A stretch of DNA of 64,000 nt from FEN-1191 sp964528845 (GCA_964528845.1 CAZGVE010000015.1:9838-73837); one strand, 5' to 3'. Counted from the first letter of the stretch, positions 7,464-18,089 are shown. Numbers and translations: made by a program. The notes: generated by a model not told the origin, from the sequence alone.

Positions 7464-8012
7464 TCAGTTCAGGTAGACCAGCTCGACCCGGCGGTTGCGG
7501 GACCAGGCCTCTTCGGTGTGACCGGTCACGGCCGGCCGCTCCTCCCCGTAGCTGACGGTCGTGATCTGCGATTCCGACACGCCCTGCAGCATCAACGCGC
7601 GTCGCACGGCCTGTGCGCGCCGCTCGCCGAGCCCGATGTTGTATTCGCGCGAGCCGCGCTCATCGGTACTGCCCTCGAGCCGCACGCGAATGCTCGCGTT
7701 GGAGGCCAGATAGTGAGCATGAGCGCCGAGCAGATCGGTGAACTCCGGCTTGATCTCGCTGCTGTCGAAGTCGAAGTAGATCGTGCGCTTCTGCAGCTGC
7801 TCGCTGGACGGACCGGCGACGCCCGGCCCGGTGCCATTGGCGACACTGGCGCCGGCGGCGCTGGCGGCATCGGCCCCGGCACTGTTGGCGGATTGCACGG
7901 GCACGACGCTGGCCGCCGGTGCTGCAGACGGCGGCTTCGGCTTGTGCGTGTTGCAGCCGCCCGCGAGCAGTGCCCCGATGAGCGCGATCCCGATCAGAAA
8001 CCTGTTTTGCAT
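7464..8012 (-). CDS. pal: peptidoglycan-associated lipoprotein Pal
   Basis: 182 residues. Pal anchors the outer membrane to peptidoglycan and is pulled by TolA/TolB during constriction. The lipobox LLAGGC puts the lipidated cysteine at residue 20. A 60-residue Pro/Ala/Ser linker follows, then the OmpA-like domain with YFDFDSSEIKPEF, the diaminopimelate-binding region LEGSTDERGSREYNIGLGER, and RRAQAVRRAL. The ATG at 8012 with GGAGAG upstream is preferred to a longer in-frame start. It is flanked by tolB and cpoB as expected. Confidence 0.97.
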   Translation of the reverse strand: MQNRFLIGIALIGALLAGGCNTHKPKPPSAAPAASVVPVQSANSAGADAASAAGASVANGTGPGVAGPSSEQLQKRTIYFDFDSSEIKPEFTDLLGAHAHYLASNASIRVRLEGSTDERGSREYNIGLGERRAQAVRRALMLQGVSESQITTVSYGEERPAVTGHTEEAWSRNRRVELVYLN

Positions 8013-8062
8013 GGCTACTCTCCGCATGGCCGCCAATACCGCCCTACCCGTGCACGATAGCA

Positions 8063-9418
8063 TCACGGGGCCGCGAACGGTCCCCAGACCGGTTCGCGCA
8101 CCTCTCCCTGGTCCGCCTTGAGCCGCTGCGTGACCAGGCCGTCGACCGAGACTTCCTGCAGCGTGCCCAGTTCCCCTTCCCTGCCCGAGTAGATGATGGT
8201 CGCGCCGTTGGGTGCGAAGCTCGGGGATTCATCGAGCCGTCCGCGCGAGAGTACGCTGACCGTGCCGGAATCCAGCTCCTGGACCGCAATCCGGTAGTTG
8301 CCGCCATCGCGCGTGACGAACGCGATCCGCTTGCCGTCCGGTGCGACGCGTGCCCGCGCGTTGTAGCCGGACCCGAACGTAATGCGCTGGACGCGCTGCG
8401 GCTGGCCGATCTCCAGGCGGTAGATCTGAGGTCCGCCGGCCCGGTCGGAGGTGAAATACAGGCCCTTGCCGTCGGTGCTCCAGGCCGGTTCGGTATCGAC
8501 GGCCGGGTCGTCAGTCAGGCGCGTGAGCTTCTGCGAGGCCAGATCGAGCAGCCAGATGTCGAGGTTGCCGCCGCTGCCTGAGAGCGTCAGCGCGAGCTGC
8601 GTACCATCCGGAGAGAACACCGGCGCCCCGTTCACGCCCGCGCGCGCCGAGACCAATCGGCGCTCCCCCGTGCGCACGCGTTGCACGTACACCGACGACA
8701 ATCGGCTCTCGAACGACACGTAAGCCAGCCACTGGCCATCGGCGGACCAGGCCGGCGACATGATCGGCTGACCGGATTCGAGGATGACGCGGGCGCCCTC
8801 GCCATCGGCGTCGGCCACCACCAGCGAATAGCGCGCGGCGGGCGGCTGCCCCTGGACCGCGACGTAGGCGATCCGGGTCGCGAATGCGCCGCGCACACCC
8901 AGGATCTTCTCGTATACGAAGTCGCTGAGCTGGTGTGCGGCGTTGCGCAGGCTGGCCCCGGTGGCCACGAACCGCTGCCCCCCCATGCGCGCTCCGGTGA
9001 GGGTGTTGAGCAGCTCGCAATCCACGTCGAGCTCGTTCGGATTGGGGGCTGAGAGCCGTCCGACGAGCACGTAGTCATTACCGGCCGCCTTCCAGTCCGC
9101 GGCCTGCACGTCCGCCGCGCGCGTGGGCGTAGTGAGCATGTCCCGCCGCTGCATCGCACGGAACCGACCACTGCTCTCGAGGTCGTGCGTGACGACCGCC
9201 GCGACATCGAAGCCGCCATCGGCTGGCACCGCGCGCGCGAACGGTACGATCGCGATCGGAATCGGATCCGTGACGCCCTGGGTCACGTTGACCTCGAGTT
9301 CGGCCCACGACGGGCTCGCCGCGGCGAGCAGCCAGCAGGTCGCGATGGCGGGTATCGCACTCCAGAACACGCGGGACCAGCGGGATCTGGGACGGACAGG
9401 GGTCATGGCTTCAGTCAT
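8063..9418 (-). CDS. tolB: Tol-Pal system periplasmic protein TolB
   Basis: About 451 residues. TolB shuttles between Pal and TolA in the periplasm. It has a signal peptide ending in PSWAELEV, an N-terminal alpha/beta domain (PIPIAIVPFARAVPADGGFD, the TolA-box side) and a six-bladed propeller with blade motifs such as SPAWSADGQWLAYVSFES, APVFSPDGTQLALTLSGSGG and EPAWSTDGKGLYFTSDRAGG. The start at 9418 overlaps the tolA stop by 8 nt (ATGACTGA); an ATG at 9406 is an alternative that also leaves a complete signal peptide. Confidence 0.95.
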   Translation of the reverse strand: MTEAMTPVRPRSRWSRVFWSAIPAIATCWLLAAASPSWAELEVNVTQGVTDPIPIAIVPFARAVPADGGFDVAAVVTHDLESSGRFRAMQRRDMLTTPTRAADVQAADWKAAGNDYVLVGRLSAPNPNELDVDCELLNTLTGARMGGQRFVATGASLRNAAHQLSDFVYEKILGVRGAFATRIAYVAVQGQPPAARYSLVVADADGEGARVILESGQPIMSPAWSADGQWLAYVSFESRLSSVYVQRVRTGERRLVSARAGVNGAPVFSPDGTQLALTLSGSGGNLDIWLLDLASQKLTRLTDDPAVDTEPAWSTDGKGLYFTSDRAGGPQIYRLEIGQPQRVQRITFGSGYNARARVAPDGKRIAFVTRDGGNYRIAVQELDSGTVSVLSRGRLDESPSFAPNGATIIYSGREGELGTLQEVSVDGLVTQRLKADQGEVREPVWGPFAAP

Positions 9419-10350
9419 GGGGCGTGAAGGTAACCCCCACGCTGCGGTCGAACAAGGCCGGATCGGGCGGCGGAGGCAAAGGCGAGGCCCGGTACGCTGC
9501 CGCCTCGATCGACTGGCGCACGGCATCATCGCCATTGCAGTCCGCGACATGCACGCCCGTGACCTCGCCGCCCGGGACCTGCGTAATCTCCACCTTGCAG
9601 CGGATCCCGGCGTGCGCGGTTGGCGGCCGGATCCAGACGTGCTCGATCTTTGCGGCGATCAGTGCCTGGTACTGCGCCAGCGCGCCACTGGTCTGGGCCG
9701 CATTCAGGTGCTCTTCCTCCGCCATCTGGGCATGCAGGTCCGCCTCGAGCTGTGCGCGCTCCTGCGCCGCCTTGGCGGCGGCCGCAGCGCGCGCCGCCTC
9801 TTCCTTTGCATGCCGCTCGGACTCCTCCTTCGCCTTCTGCGCCGCGGCCCGCTCGGCGGCGATCTTCTCGGCGGCCGCCTTTTCGGCGGCAGCCTGCTGG
9901 GCGGCCTCGCGCTGGGCCTGCTCCGCAGCCGCGGCCTGCTCCNNNNNNNNNNNNNNNNNNNNNNNNNNNNNNNNNNNNNNNNNNNNNNNNNNNNNNNNNN
10001 NNNNNNNNNNNNNNNNNNNNNNNNNNNNNNNNNNNNNNNNNNTCCCTGGCCTGCTGCTCCGCGAGTTCCTGCTGCTGGCGCCGCGCCGCCTCGTCGCGCG
10101 CCCGCTCCTCCTCCGCGGCGGTATCCGGAGGCGGGGGCGCTGGATTCGCGGCCGGCTCGGCCGGAGGCGCCGGCGCCGCGGCGGGCGCAGGCGCAGGCGA
10201 CACGAGCGTGCCTTCGATCGCAAGCGTCGTAGCCGCTGGCCGCGGCCGCCGGTACACCAGCGCCCCCCAGACCAGCACGGCGACGATCGCCGCGTGGATC
10301 AGCACCGAGAGCACTATGGGCAGGATGCGATCGCTGGCGGCGTCCTTCAT
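9411..10350 (-). CDS. tolA: TolA, interrupted by an assembly gap
   Basis: TolA spans the inner membrane and periplasm and couples TolQR energy to Pal. The N-terminal part (10350 to the gap) has a single membrane helix (ILPIVLSVLIHAAIVAVLVW) and a proline-rich start of domain II. After the gap come the alanine/glutamate/lysine coiled coil of domain II (KAAAEKIAAERAAAQKAKEE) and the C-terminal domain III (CKVEITQVPGGEVTGVHVADC), which contains the two conserved cysteines. The two halves are in different frames only because the 100-N spacer is arbitrary. Assembly probably broke in the repetitive domain II, so the true length is unknown. Confidence 0.93.
9943..10042. other. assembly gap of 100 N inside tolA domain II
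   Basis: The flanks are low-complexity Ala/Glu/Gln coding sequence. Unlike the gap at 6535, no long shared end is visible, so real sequence is probably missing. Confidence 0.9.
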
Positions 10351-10362
10351 ACGCGGGCGTGC

Positions 10363-10806
10363 TTAAGGAGCCGCCGGCACCGGTGCGGGCGCTTCGGTCT
10401 GGAATCCCAGCTTGTGGGCTCCGGCCTGCTGCAGCAGCACCATGGCGGCCACGACGCGCCCGTAGGGCACGGCCTTGTCGCCGTTGACCAGCACCGCGCG
10501 TGCGGGCGAGCGGCGCAGCGCGGCCGTGGCACGCACCAGCGCGGTCTCATCGTCGATCGGCGCGCGCGGCGTGGCGCCGACGTTCAGATACAGTCGGCCC
10601 TGGGAATCGATGGACATCACGAGCGGTGGCTCATTCGGCGCGGCATCGAGCGGCTGCGCCGCCGCGCGCGGCAGGTCCACTTTGATCCCCTGGCTCAGCA
10701 GTGGCGCGGTGATCATGAAGATGATCAGCAGTACCAGCATCACGTCGATATAGGGCACGACGTTGATCTCACCCATGAGGCGGCGCTTGGAGCGGCCCGT
10801 CACCAT
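10363..10806 (-). CDS. tolR: TolR, inner-membrane proton-channel partner
   Basis: 147 residues, ExbD/TolR family. One transmembrane helix (PYIDVMLVLLIIFMITAPLL) carries the essential aspartate in the YIDVML motif, and the periplasmic domain follows. With TolQ it forms the proton-driven motor that moves TolA. The ATG at 10806 begins VTGRSKRRLMGEINVVPYID, the normal TolR N-terminus, and lies 1 nt after the tolQ stop. The upstream in-frame extension belongs to the tolQ region and is rejected. Confidence 0.96.
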   Translation of the reverse strand: MVTGRSKRRLMGEINVVPYIDVMLVLLIIFMITAPLLSQGIKVDLPRAAAQPLDAAPNEPPLVMSIDSQGRLYLNVGATPRAPIDDETALVRATAALRRSPARAVLVNGDKAVPYGRVVAAMVLLQQAGAHKLGFQTEAPAPVPAAP

Positions 10807-10807
10807 G

Positions 10808-11539
10808 TCAGTGTCCCCGTCCGGCCGATGGCGTGCCTGCCGGCGCAGCCGTTGCCGCCGCCGGCGCGCGTCCGGCGTAGCGCTGCAGGATGGTCGAGAA
10901 TTCTTCCATGAAGCCGTCGTATCGCAGCTCGAGCCGGCCCACCTGATCGGCGTAGCGGTTGTAGGCGACGACCGCGGGGATGGCAGCGAACAGCCCGATC
11001 GCGGTCGTGACCAGCGCCTCCGAGATGCCGGGTGCCACCATCGCCAGGGTTGCCTGCTGCACGTTGCCGAGGGAGCTGAAGGCACTCATGATCCCCCAGA
11101 CCGTGCCGAACAGTCCGACGTAGGGACTGGTGGATCCGACCGTCGCGAGCGTCGCCAGGCTTTGCTCGAGACGCTCGATCTCCTTGAGCTGCGCGACGCG
11201 CATCGCGCGCCGTGACCCTTCCAGCAGCATGTCGGCCGCGATCCCGCCCTGTGCGCGCAGCCGCGCGAATTCGCGGAAACCGAATTCGAAGATGCTCTCC
11301 ATGCCCACCGTCCCGCCGCGCGACTCGATGGTCCGGTACAGCGTGGACAGATCCCCGCCCGACCAGAAGCTGGTCTCGAACCGGTCGGCATCGCGTCGCG
11401 CCCTGCTGACCACCAAACGCTTGCGGAAGATGATCGCCCAGGAGCTCAGCGAGGCGGCCAGCAGGATGCCGATCACGATCTGCACCACCAGGCTGGCCTG
11501 CACGATGAGGCGCACAATCGACAAATCGCCGCCCATCAT
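10808..11539 (-). CDS. tolQ: TolQ, inner-membrane motor subunit
   Basis: 243 residues, MotA/TolQ/ExbB family. The first membrane segment is ASLVVQIVIGILLAASLSSW. The second and third lie in the conserved C-terminal region VGLFGTVWGIMSAF and GISEALVTTAIGLFAAIPAV, which hold the threonines and glycines lining the proton path. The ATG overlaps the ybgC stop by 4 nt (ATGA), so translation is coupled. The Ala/Pro-rich C-terminal tail is a little longer than in E. coli. Confidence 0.96.
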   Translation of the reverse strand: MMGGDLSIVRLIVQASLVVQIVIGILLAASLSSWAIIFRKRLVVSRARRDADRFETSFWSGGDLSTLYRTIESRGGTVGMESIFEFGFREFARLRAQGGIAADMLLEGSRRAMRVAQLKEIERLEQSLATLATVGSTSPYVGLFGTVWGIMSAFSSLGNVQQATLAMVAPGISEALVTTAIGLFAAIPAVVAYNRYADQVGRLELRYDGFMEEFSTILQRYAGRAPAAATAAPAGTPSAGRGH

Positions 11540-11945
11540 TGACTCCTTGCGGGATCGCCCGCCATGAACGGCGGCAAGCGCCGTGGTTTCAGGCGCAGCG
11601 CGTCGAGGCAGGCGATGCGAACGGCAGCCTCCAGCAGCAGCTCGCCCTGCTCGCCGTCGCGCCAGATGCGCTGCCGGAATGCGAGCCGCGCACCGCTCGC
11701 CGGCCCGGGCTCGCAGCTGATCGCGAGCAGGTCATCGAGCCGCGCCGGCCGCAGGTACTGCAGTTCGAGCCCGACCACGGAGAACACGATGCCCGGATCC
11801 TGCGCCAGCGCGCGCTGCGATACGCCACGCCCGCGCAGCCACTCGGAGCGCGCGCGCTCGAGGAAGCGCAGGTAGTTCGCATAATAGACGACTCCGCCGG
11901 CATCCGTGTCCTCCCAGTAGACCCGCGCGTGCCACACGAACACGC

Positions 11946-11949
<4 letters not shown>
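11536..11949 (-). CDS. ybgC: acyl-CoA thioesterase YbgC, hot-dog fold
   Basis: 137 residues. YbgC hydrolyses acyl-CoA and is nearly always the first gene of tol-pal operons. The catalytic segment is RVYWEDTDAGGVVYYANYLR, with the active aspartate in DTDAGG, followed by FLERARSEWLR. It overlaps ruvB (4 nt) upstream and tolQ (4 nt) downstream. A role in phospholipid metabolism linked to the envelope is the accepted view; its substrate here is not shown by sequence. Confidence 0.95.
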
Positions 11950-12991
<1,042 letters not shown>

Positions 12992-12995
<4 letters not shown>

Positions 12996-13618
12996 TGGCG
13001 CGCCGCGCCCTGCAGCGCCCGCCGGATCAGCTCCTCGGTGCCCAGCGCAACGCCCGCCGAGTCGGGCGCTGTCCCGGTCTCGGCCGATTTCAGCAGTGCC
13101 ATGGCCTCCTGCGGGCGGTAGCCGAGCGCGATCAGCGCGCTGTAGGCCTCGGCCGCAGGCCCCGCGGCCTGCGCACCGCCGGCGGCGCCGCCCGGCGCAC
13201 CCTCCGCATAGGGACCGGCCTCGAGGCGATCGCGCATCTCGACCACCAGCCGCTCGGCGATCTTGCGCCCGACACCGGGGATGCGTGTCAGCGTGGCGGT
13301 ATCCTGCGCCCGCACCGCTGTCGCGAATACCGCGGCCGTGACGCCCGAGAGGATCGCGAGCGCGATGCGCGGCCCGACGCCGGAGACTTTCAGCAGCTGA
13401 CGGAACAGCGAGCGCTCCTCCTCGGTCGCAAAGGCATAGAGAATATGCGCGTCCTCGCGCACCACCAGGTGCGTGAGCAGGCGCACCCTTTCACCCACCG
13501 GCGGCAGGCCGTAGAACGTGGACATGGGTGCCGTAAGTTCGTAGCCCACGCCACCGACCTCGAGCAGCAGTTGCGGCGGGGCTTTCAGGCCGATCACGCC
13601 GGCGAGGGATCCGATCAT
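12992..13618 (-). CDS. ruvA: Holliday junction DNA helicase subunit RuvA
   Basis: 208 residues. RuvA tetramers grip the four-way junction and load RuvB. The N-terminal OB fold runs from MIGSLAGVIG to about residue 65. Two helix-hairpin-helix motifs follow (VSGVGPRIALAILSG and IPGVGRKIAERLV), then a Gly/Ala linker and the RuvB-binding domain III (AYSALIALGYRPQEAMALL). The ATG at 13618 overlaps the ruvC stop by 4 nt; a longer in-frame start lies inside ruvC and is rejected. Confidence 0.97.
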
Positions 13619-14214
13619 GCCGGGATGGCCGCGGCGCCGGCCGCGAGCAGTGCGCCCTGCAGTCCTCCGATCCGCCGCGTCTGCGAATGGCACAGCGCCA
13701 CCGCGAGCGCGTCGGCCGCGTCAGCCTGCAATCGGGCCTCGAGCGTCAGCAGTGTGCGCACCATCTGCGCAACCTGCGGCTTGGCCGCCGCGCCGTAGCC
13801 CGTCACGGCCATCTTGATCGCGCGCGGGGCATATTCATGCACGCTCGCGCCCTGCGAGGCGGCCGCGCACAGCGCCACGCCGCGCGCCTGGCCGAGCTTG
13901 AGTGCACTATCGGGATTGCGGTGCAGGAACACGCGCTCGATCGCGACCATATCCGGCCGGTGCTCGGCCACCAGCGCGCACAGCTGCGCATGGATGCGCT
14001 GCAGCCGCACGACCATGTCCGCTCCGGCGACGTCGATGCAGCCGCTGGTCACGTGACGCTCGGTGCCGGCGCGGCAGTCGATGATGCCGAAGCCGGTGCG
14101 CTGCGAGCCGGGATCGAGTCCGAGCACACGGCAGTCGCGCGCTTCGAGCGTGACGGCAGCCGGTACGTCCTGCGGCCGGAATGCGCGCCAGGATCTGCTC
14201 GAATAGCGCGGCAT
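13615..14214 (-). CDS. ruvC: crossover junction endodeoxyribonuclease RuvC
   Basis: 199 residues. RuvC resolves Holliday junctions by paired nicks. Catalytic acids are visible: Asp34 in LGLDPGSQRTGFG, Glu93 in AIERVFLHRNPDS, and Asp165 and Asp168 in ADAADALAVALCH. The N-terminus is about 25 residues longer than usual (MPRYSSRSWRAFRPQDVPAA before the fold). No in-frame ATG, GTG or TTG lies closer to the fold, and GAGGAA stands 7 nt before this ATG, so the extension looks real. It is the first gene of the ruvCAB-tol-que run. Confidence 0.95.
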   Translation of the reverse strand: MPRYSSRSWRAFRPQDVPAAVTLEARDCRVLGLDPGSQRTGFGIIDCRAGTERHVTSGCIDVAGADMVVRLQRIHAQLCALVAEHRPDMVAIERVFLHRNPDSALKLGQARGVALCAAASQGASVHEYAPRAIKMAVTGYGAAAKPQVAQMVRTLLTLEARLQADAADALAVALCHSQTRRIGGLQGALLAAGAAAIPA

Positions 14215-14289
14215 GAGCTGATTCCTCGACGGCGCTTGCTGTGGCCGTCCATACCCTGAATGATAGCCGGAAGGCACCGGCCACACAGC

Positions 14290-16272
14290 ATGGAAACCGC
14301 CCCCTACGCAACGCCGGAAATCACCGCGCGCCTCGCGGCGGCCCGCGCCGCGCTGGCCGAACTCGGGGCCGACACGGCGAGCCTGGATCAGGGCGGCGAA
14401 GCCGCCGCGATCGTCGCGGCGCTGACCCAGGATGGCGATCTGGCGATCGCGACGGCGCTGCACTGGGCGCGTCGCGCCGGACTGCCGTCACAGCCCGCCG
14501 CGGGCGAGGAGCGACTGTCGCGCGCCGTCGCACGCCTGGCGCTCGGGCTCGCGCGGCTCGGCGAGCTGCATCTGCCCGCCGACTGGTCCGCGAGCCAGGG
14601 CCTGCACGGCGAGCAGGCCGAAACGCTGCGCAAGATGCTGCTCGCGATCGCAGCCGATCCACGCCTGGTCGTGGCGCGCCTGGCCGAGCAGCTGGTGCTG
14701 CTGCGTCATGCCCGCGCGCTGGATCCAGCCGCGCAGTACCGTGTGGCGCTCGAGACGCGCGAAATCCTGGCGCCTCTGGCCAGCCGCCTCGGAGTCTGGA
14801 ATCTCAAGTGGGAACTCGAGGACCTCGCGTTCCGCTACCTCGAGCCCGCGGAGTACCACCGGATCGCGAGCGCGCTCGCCGAGCGCCGGGTGGACCGGGA
14901 GCGCTACATCGAGGCGGTCTGCGCGACGCTCTCGGCCGAACTGCGCGCCGCCGGCGTCACGGCTGTCGTGTACGGCCGGCCGAAACATATCTTCAGCATT
15001 GCGCGCAAGATGCGCCAGAAGAGTGTCGGGTTCGAGCAGCTCTACGACGTGCGCGCCGTGCGTATCGTCGTCGACACGGTTGCCGACTGCTATGCGGCCC
15101 TCGGCGTCGTGCACGGCCTGTGGCACTACATCGCCGGGGAGTTCGACGATTACATCGCGACCCCGAAGGACAATGCCTACCGCTCGATTCACACGGCGGT
15201 GACGGGACCGGCGGGCAAGTCGCTCGAAGTCCAGATCCGCACGCGCGACATGCATGAGCAGGCCGAGCTCGGCGTCGCGGCGCACTGGCGCTACAAGGAG
15301 GGCGCGGCCCGGGACAGCGGCTACGAGCGCAAGATCCAGTGGGCGCGCCGCGTGCTCGATCCGGCCCAGGCAGGTCAGATCGAAGGCGACGTGATCGAGC
15401 GGCTCAAGGGCGAGATCTTCGCCGACCGGATCTACGCGATGACCCCGCGCGGAGATGTGGTGGACCTGCCGCGCGGCGCGACGCCGCTGGACTTTGCTTA
15501 CCACGTGCACACCGACCTCGGCCACCGCTGTCGCGGCGCGAAGCTCAACGGCCGCATCGTGCCGCTGAACCAGTCGCTGGGCAATGGCGATGTGGTCGAG
15601 ATCATCACCGGCCGCGAGGGCGGTCCGAGCCGCGACTGGCTGGCGCCGGATTCCGGCTTTCTGGTCTCCCCGCGCAGCCGCGCGAAAGTTCGTGCCTGGT
15701 TCCGCCACCTCGACGAGGCCGCGCAGGGTCCGGCGGAACGTGCTGCCGCGGTGTCCGAGCCGGCGGAGCCGGAGCCCGAGTTGCGGCCTCCGGCGCGCCG
15801 GCGACCCCGCCCCGCCGCGGCGCGCTCGCCGGTGGAGATCGAGGGCGTCGGTGACCTGCCGATCACGATGGCACGCTGCTGCGCCCCGGTGCCGCCGGAA
15901 CCGATCGCCGGCTATCTGACGCTCGGGCGAGGTGTCACCGTGCACCGCGCCGCGTGCGCGAACCTGCTGCGGATGCGCGTGCGCAACGCCCAGCGGGTGC
16001 TGAACGTCGAGTGGAACCTGGAGTCCGGCAGCCTGATGCCGGTGCGGATCCGGGTCGAGGCCTTCGACCGCCGCGGCCTGCTGCGCGACGTGTCCGACGT
16101 GATGGCGCTCGAGAAGCTCAGCATCGAGGGAGTGAACTCCGACACCGATCCGGACGATCGTATTGCGACCATCCTGATGCGCACGGCGGTGCGGGACACC
16201 GAGCAGCTCGCCCGCGTGCTCGCGCGCCTGAGCGCGGTCCCGAATGTGCTGAACGCGCAGCGGGTGCCTTGA
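14290..16272 (+). CDS. relA: GTP pyrophosphokinase RelA (stringent response)
   Basis: About 660 residues. RelA makes (p)ppGpp from ATP and GTP/GDP on stalled ribosomes. Order: a degenerate N-terminal HD domain (no HD metal site seen; LRKMLLAIAADPRLVVARLA), the synthetase domain with YDVRAVRIVVDT and EFDDYIATPKDNAYRSIHT, a TGS domain (about 395-455), an Ala/Arg/Pro-rich stretch, a zinc-finger-like segment (ITMARCCAPVPPEPIAGYLT), and a C-terminal ACT domain. EFDD in place of RFKD marks the synthetase-only RelA class. The start could also be ATG 14260; 14290 is chosen because it gives METAPYATPE without the odd leader. Confidence 0.95.
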   Translation: METAPYATPEITARLAAARAALAELGADTASLDQGGEAAAIVAALTQDGDLAIATALHWARRAGLPSQPAAGEERLSRAVARLALGLARLGELHLPADWSASQGLHGEQAETLRKMLLAIAADPRLVVARLAEQLVLLRHARALDPAAQYRVALETREILAPLASRLGVWNLKWELEDLAFRYLEPAEYHRIASALAERRVDRERYIEAVCATLSAELRAAGVTAVVYGRPKHIFSIARKMRQKSVGFEQLYDVRAVRIVVDTVADCYAALGVVHGLWHYIAGEFDDYIATPKDNAYRSIHTAVTGPAGKSLEVQIRTRDMHEQAELGVAAHWRYKEGAARDSGYERKIQWARRVLDPAQAGQIEGDVIERLKGEIFADRIYAMTPRGDVVDLPRGATPLDFAYHVHTDLGHRCRGAKLNGRIVPLNQSLGNGDVVEIITGREGGPSRDWLAPDSGFLVSPRSRAKVRAWFRHLDEAAQGPAERAAAVSEPAEPEPELRPPARRRPRPAAARSPVEIEGVGDLPITMARCCAPVPPEPIAGYLTLGRGVTVHRAACANLLRMRVRNAQRVLNVEWNLESGSLMPVRIRVEAFDRRGLLRDVSDVMALEKLSIEGVNSDTDPDDRIATILMRTAVRDTEQLARVLARLSAVPNVLNAQRVP

Positions 16273-16285
16273 GCCGCCCGCGATT

Positions 16286-17062
16286 TCAGTTCTTGAGCCG
16301 GTAGCCGGTCCGGAAGATCAGCATCACTGCCGCGAGTCCGAGCGCCAGCATCCCGGCGGTCATCCCGAAGCTCACGCCGATGTGCACGTCCGCCACGCCG
16401 TAGAAGCTCCAGCGGAAGCCGCTGATCAGGTAGACCACGGGATTGAACAGCGTGACCGTACGCCATGCCGGCGGCAGCATCCTGATCGAATAGAACGCGC
16501 CGCCGAGGAAGGTCAGCGGCGTGATCACCAGCAGTGGCACGAACTGCAGCTGCTCGAAGCTGCGGGCCATGATGCCGATGATGAAGCCGAACAGGCTGAA
16601 GGTCAGTGCGGTCAGCAGCAGAAAGGCGATCATCCAGCCGGGGTGCACGATGTGCGGACGCACGAACAGCGCCGCGGTGGCGAGGATGATCAGACCGACG
16701 ATCAGGGACTTGGTGGCCGCCGCGCCGACATAGCCGAGGACGAGCTCGAGCGTCGACACCGGCGCCGAGAGCAGTTCGTAGATGGTGCCGGTGAACTTCG
16801 GCATGTAGATTCCGAACGAGGCGTTGGACAGGCTCTCGGTGAACAGCGAGAGCATCATCAGACCCGGCACGATGAAGGCGCCGTAGCTCACGCCATCGAC
16901 CTGCGACATGCGCGCACCGATTGCCGCCCCGAACACGACGAAGTACAGCGAGGTGCTGAGCACGGGGGCCACGATGCTCTGCCACACGGTGCGGCGGAAG
17001 CGCGCCATCTCGAACTTGTAGATCGCCCAGACCCCGCGGCGGTTGAAGCCGGTCGCGTTCAT
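16286..17062 (-). CDS. ABC-2 type transporter permease (YadH-like)
   Basis: 258 residues with six predicted membrane helices (for example SIVAPVLSTSLYFVVFGAAI, AFLLLTALTFSLFGFIIGIM and AVMLIFRTGYRL at the end). It has the ABC-2 family core around LLVITPLTFLGGAFYSIRMLP. It pairs with the ATPase immediately upstream (4-nt overlap) to form an exporter of the YadGH/DrrAB kind; the cargo is unknown. It converges with relA. Confidence 0.92.
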   Translation of the reverse strand: MNATGFNRRGVWAIYKFEMARFRRTVWQSIVAPVLSTSLYFVVFGAAIGARMSQVDGVSYGAFIVPGLMMLSLFTESLSNASFGIYMPKFTGTIYELLSAPVSTLELVLGYVGAAATKSLIVGLIILATAALFVRPHIVHPGWMIAFLLLTALTFSLFGFIIGIMARSFEQLQFVPLLVITPLTFLGGAFYSIRMLPPAWRTVTLFNPVVYLISGFRWSFYGVADVHIGVSFGMTAGMLALGLAAVMLIFRTGYRLKN

Positions 17063-17997
17063 GGATGGCCTGCGCGGCGCTCGCTCACGAGCCGCACGAA
17101 GATATCCTCGAGCGAACTCTGGTGCGTGTGCAGGTCGCGGAACTCGACCCCGAGCTCGCCGAGCCTGCGCAGCAGGTCGGCGATGCTGGCGCGCACGCCG
17201 CCGGCTTCAAAGCTGTAGTGCAACTCGGTGCCATCAGCGCCAAGCACCAATGGCCAGCCCGCAAGCGAGGCCGGAATCGCCCCCATGGGCTGCACCAGCT
17301 GCAGCGTGAGCTCCCGGCGGCCGAACTTCTGCATCAGGCTCACCTTGTTCTCGACCAGGATCAGCTCGCCGCGACTGATCACGCCGATGCGGTCGGCCAT
17401 CTCCTGGGCTTCCTCGATGTAGTGAGTGGTCAGGATGATCGTGACCCCGCTGTCGCGCAGGGCGCGCACCTGCTCCCACATCGAGTGGCGCAGTTCGACG
17501 TCGACGCCCGCGCTCGGCTCGTCGAGAAACAGGATCCGCGGCTCGTGCGCGAGCGCCTTGGCGATCATCAGGCGCCGCTTCATGCCGCCGGACAGGGTCA
17601 TGATCCGGGCATCGCGCCGGTCCCATAGCGCCAGATCGCGCAGCAGCCGTTCGATCAGCGCCGGATCGCGCGGTCGACCGAACAGCTCGCGACTGTAATT
17701 CACGGTCGCCCAGACCGTCTCGAACATGTCGGTCGTGAGTTCCTGCGGCACCAGCCCGATCTTCGTGCGCGCCGCCCGGTAGTCACGCTGGATGTCGTGT
17801 CCGTCGGCGGTCACGGTGCCGGTGCTCGGAGTGACCAGGCCGCAGACGATACTGATCAGTGTGGTCTTGCCGGCGCCGTTCGGTCCGAGCAGTGCGAAGA
17901 TCTCGCCCTGCTGGATCGTGAGGTCGATGTTCTTGAGAGCCTGCTGGCCGGACGCGTAGGTCTTGCTCAAGTTGTGGATGGAAAGGGTCGCAGGCAT
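17059..17997 (-). CDS. ABC transporter ATP-binding protein (YadG-like)
   Basis: 312 residues. Walker A GPNGAGKTT, Q-loop VPQEL, signature LSGGMKRRL, Walker B ILFLDEPSAGVD and the switch histidine in TTHYIEE are all present. The C-terminal extension after about residue 215 is the accessory domain typical of DrrA/YadG exporters. It overlaps the permease by 4 nt and forms a two-gene operon with it. Confidence 0.95.
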   Translation of the reverse strand: MPATLSIHNLSKTYASGQQALKNIDLTIQQGEIFALLGPNGAGKTTLISIVCGLVTPSTGTVTADGHDIQRDYRAARTKIGLVPQELTTDMFETVWATVNYSRELFGRPRDPALIERLLRDLALWDRRDARIMTLSGGMKRRLMIAKALAHEPRILFLDEPSAGVDVELRHSMWEQVRALRDSGVTIILTTHYIEEAQEMADRIGVISRGELILVENKVSLMQKFGRRELTLQLVQPMGAIPASLAGWPLVLGADGTELHYSFEAGGVRASIADLLRRLGELGVEFRDLHTHQSSLEDIFVRLVSERRAGHP

Positions 17998-18032
17998 CGC
18001 CGGAACTCTAGCTCATTCCGGTGCTCCCGAGT

Positions 18033-18063
18033 GCGGCGGCGGGCCGCCGTGGCCCGCCGCCGC
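18033..18063 (-). terminator. GC-rich perfect hairpin
   Basis: Perfect 13-bp arms (GCGGCGGCGGGCC / GGCCCGCCGCCGC) with loop GCCGT. It lies 26 nt past the stop of the small secreted gene, in the minus direction, and just upstream of the ABC operon start. No T-tract follows, so it may stall or insulate rather than act as a classical terminator. Confidence 0.45.
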
Positions 18064-18089
18064 AACCGCCTGGAGGCAGCAATGCCCGA

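Noticed and set aside
14488..15945. Long open frame antisense to relA (485 codons)
   Set aside because: It mirrors the codon bias of the GC-rich relA strand, contains no known motif, and relA has full domain support.
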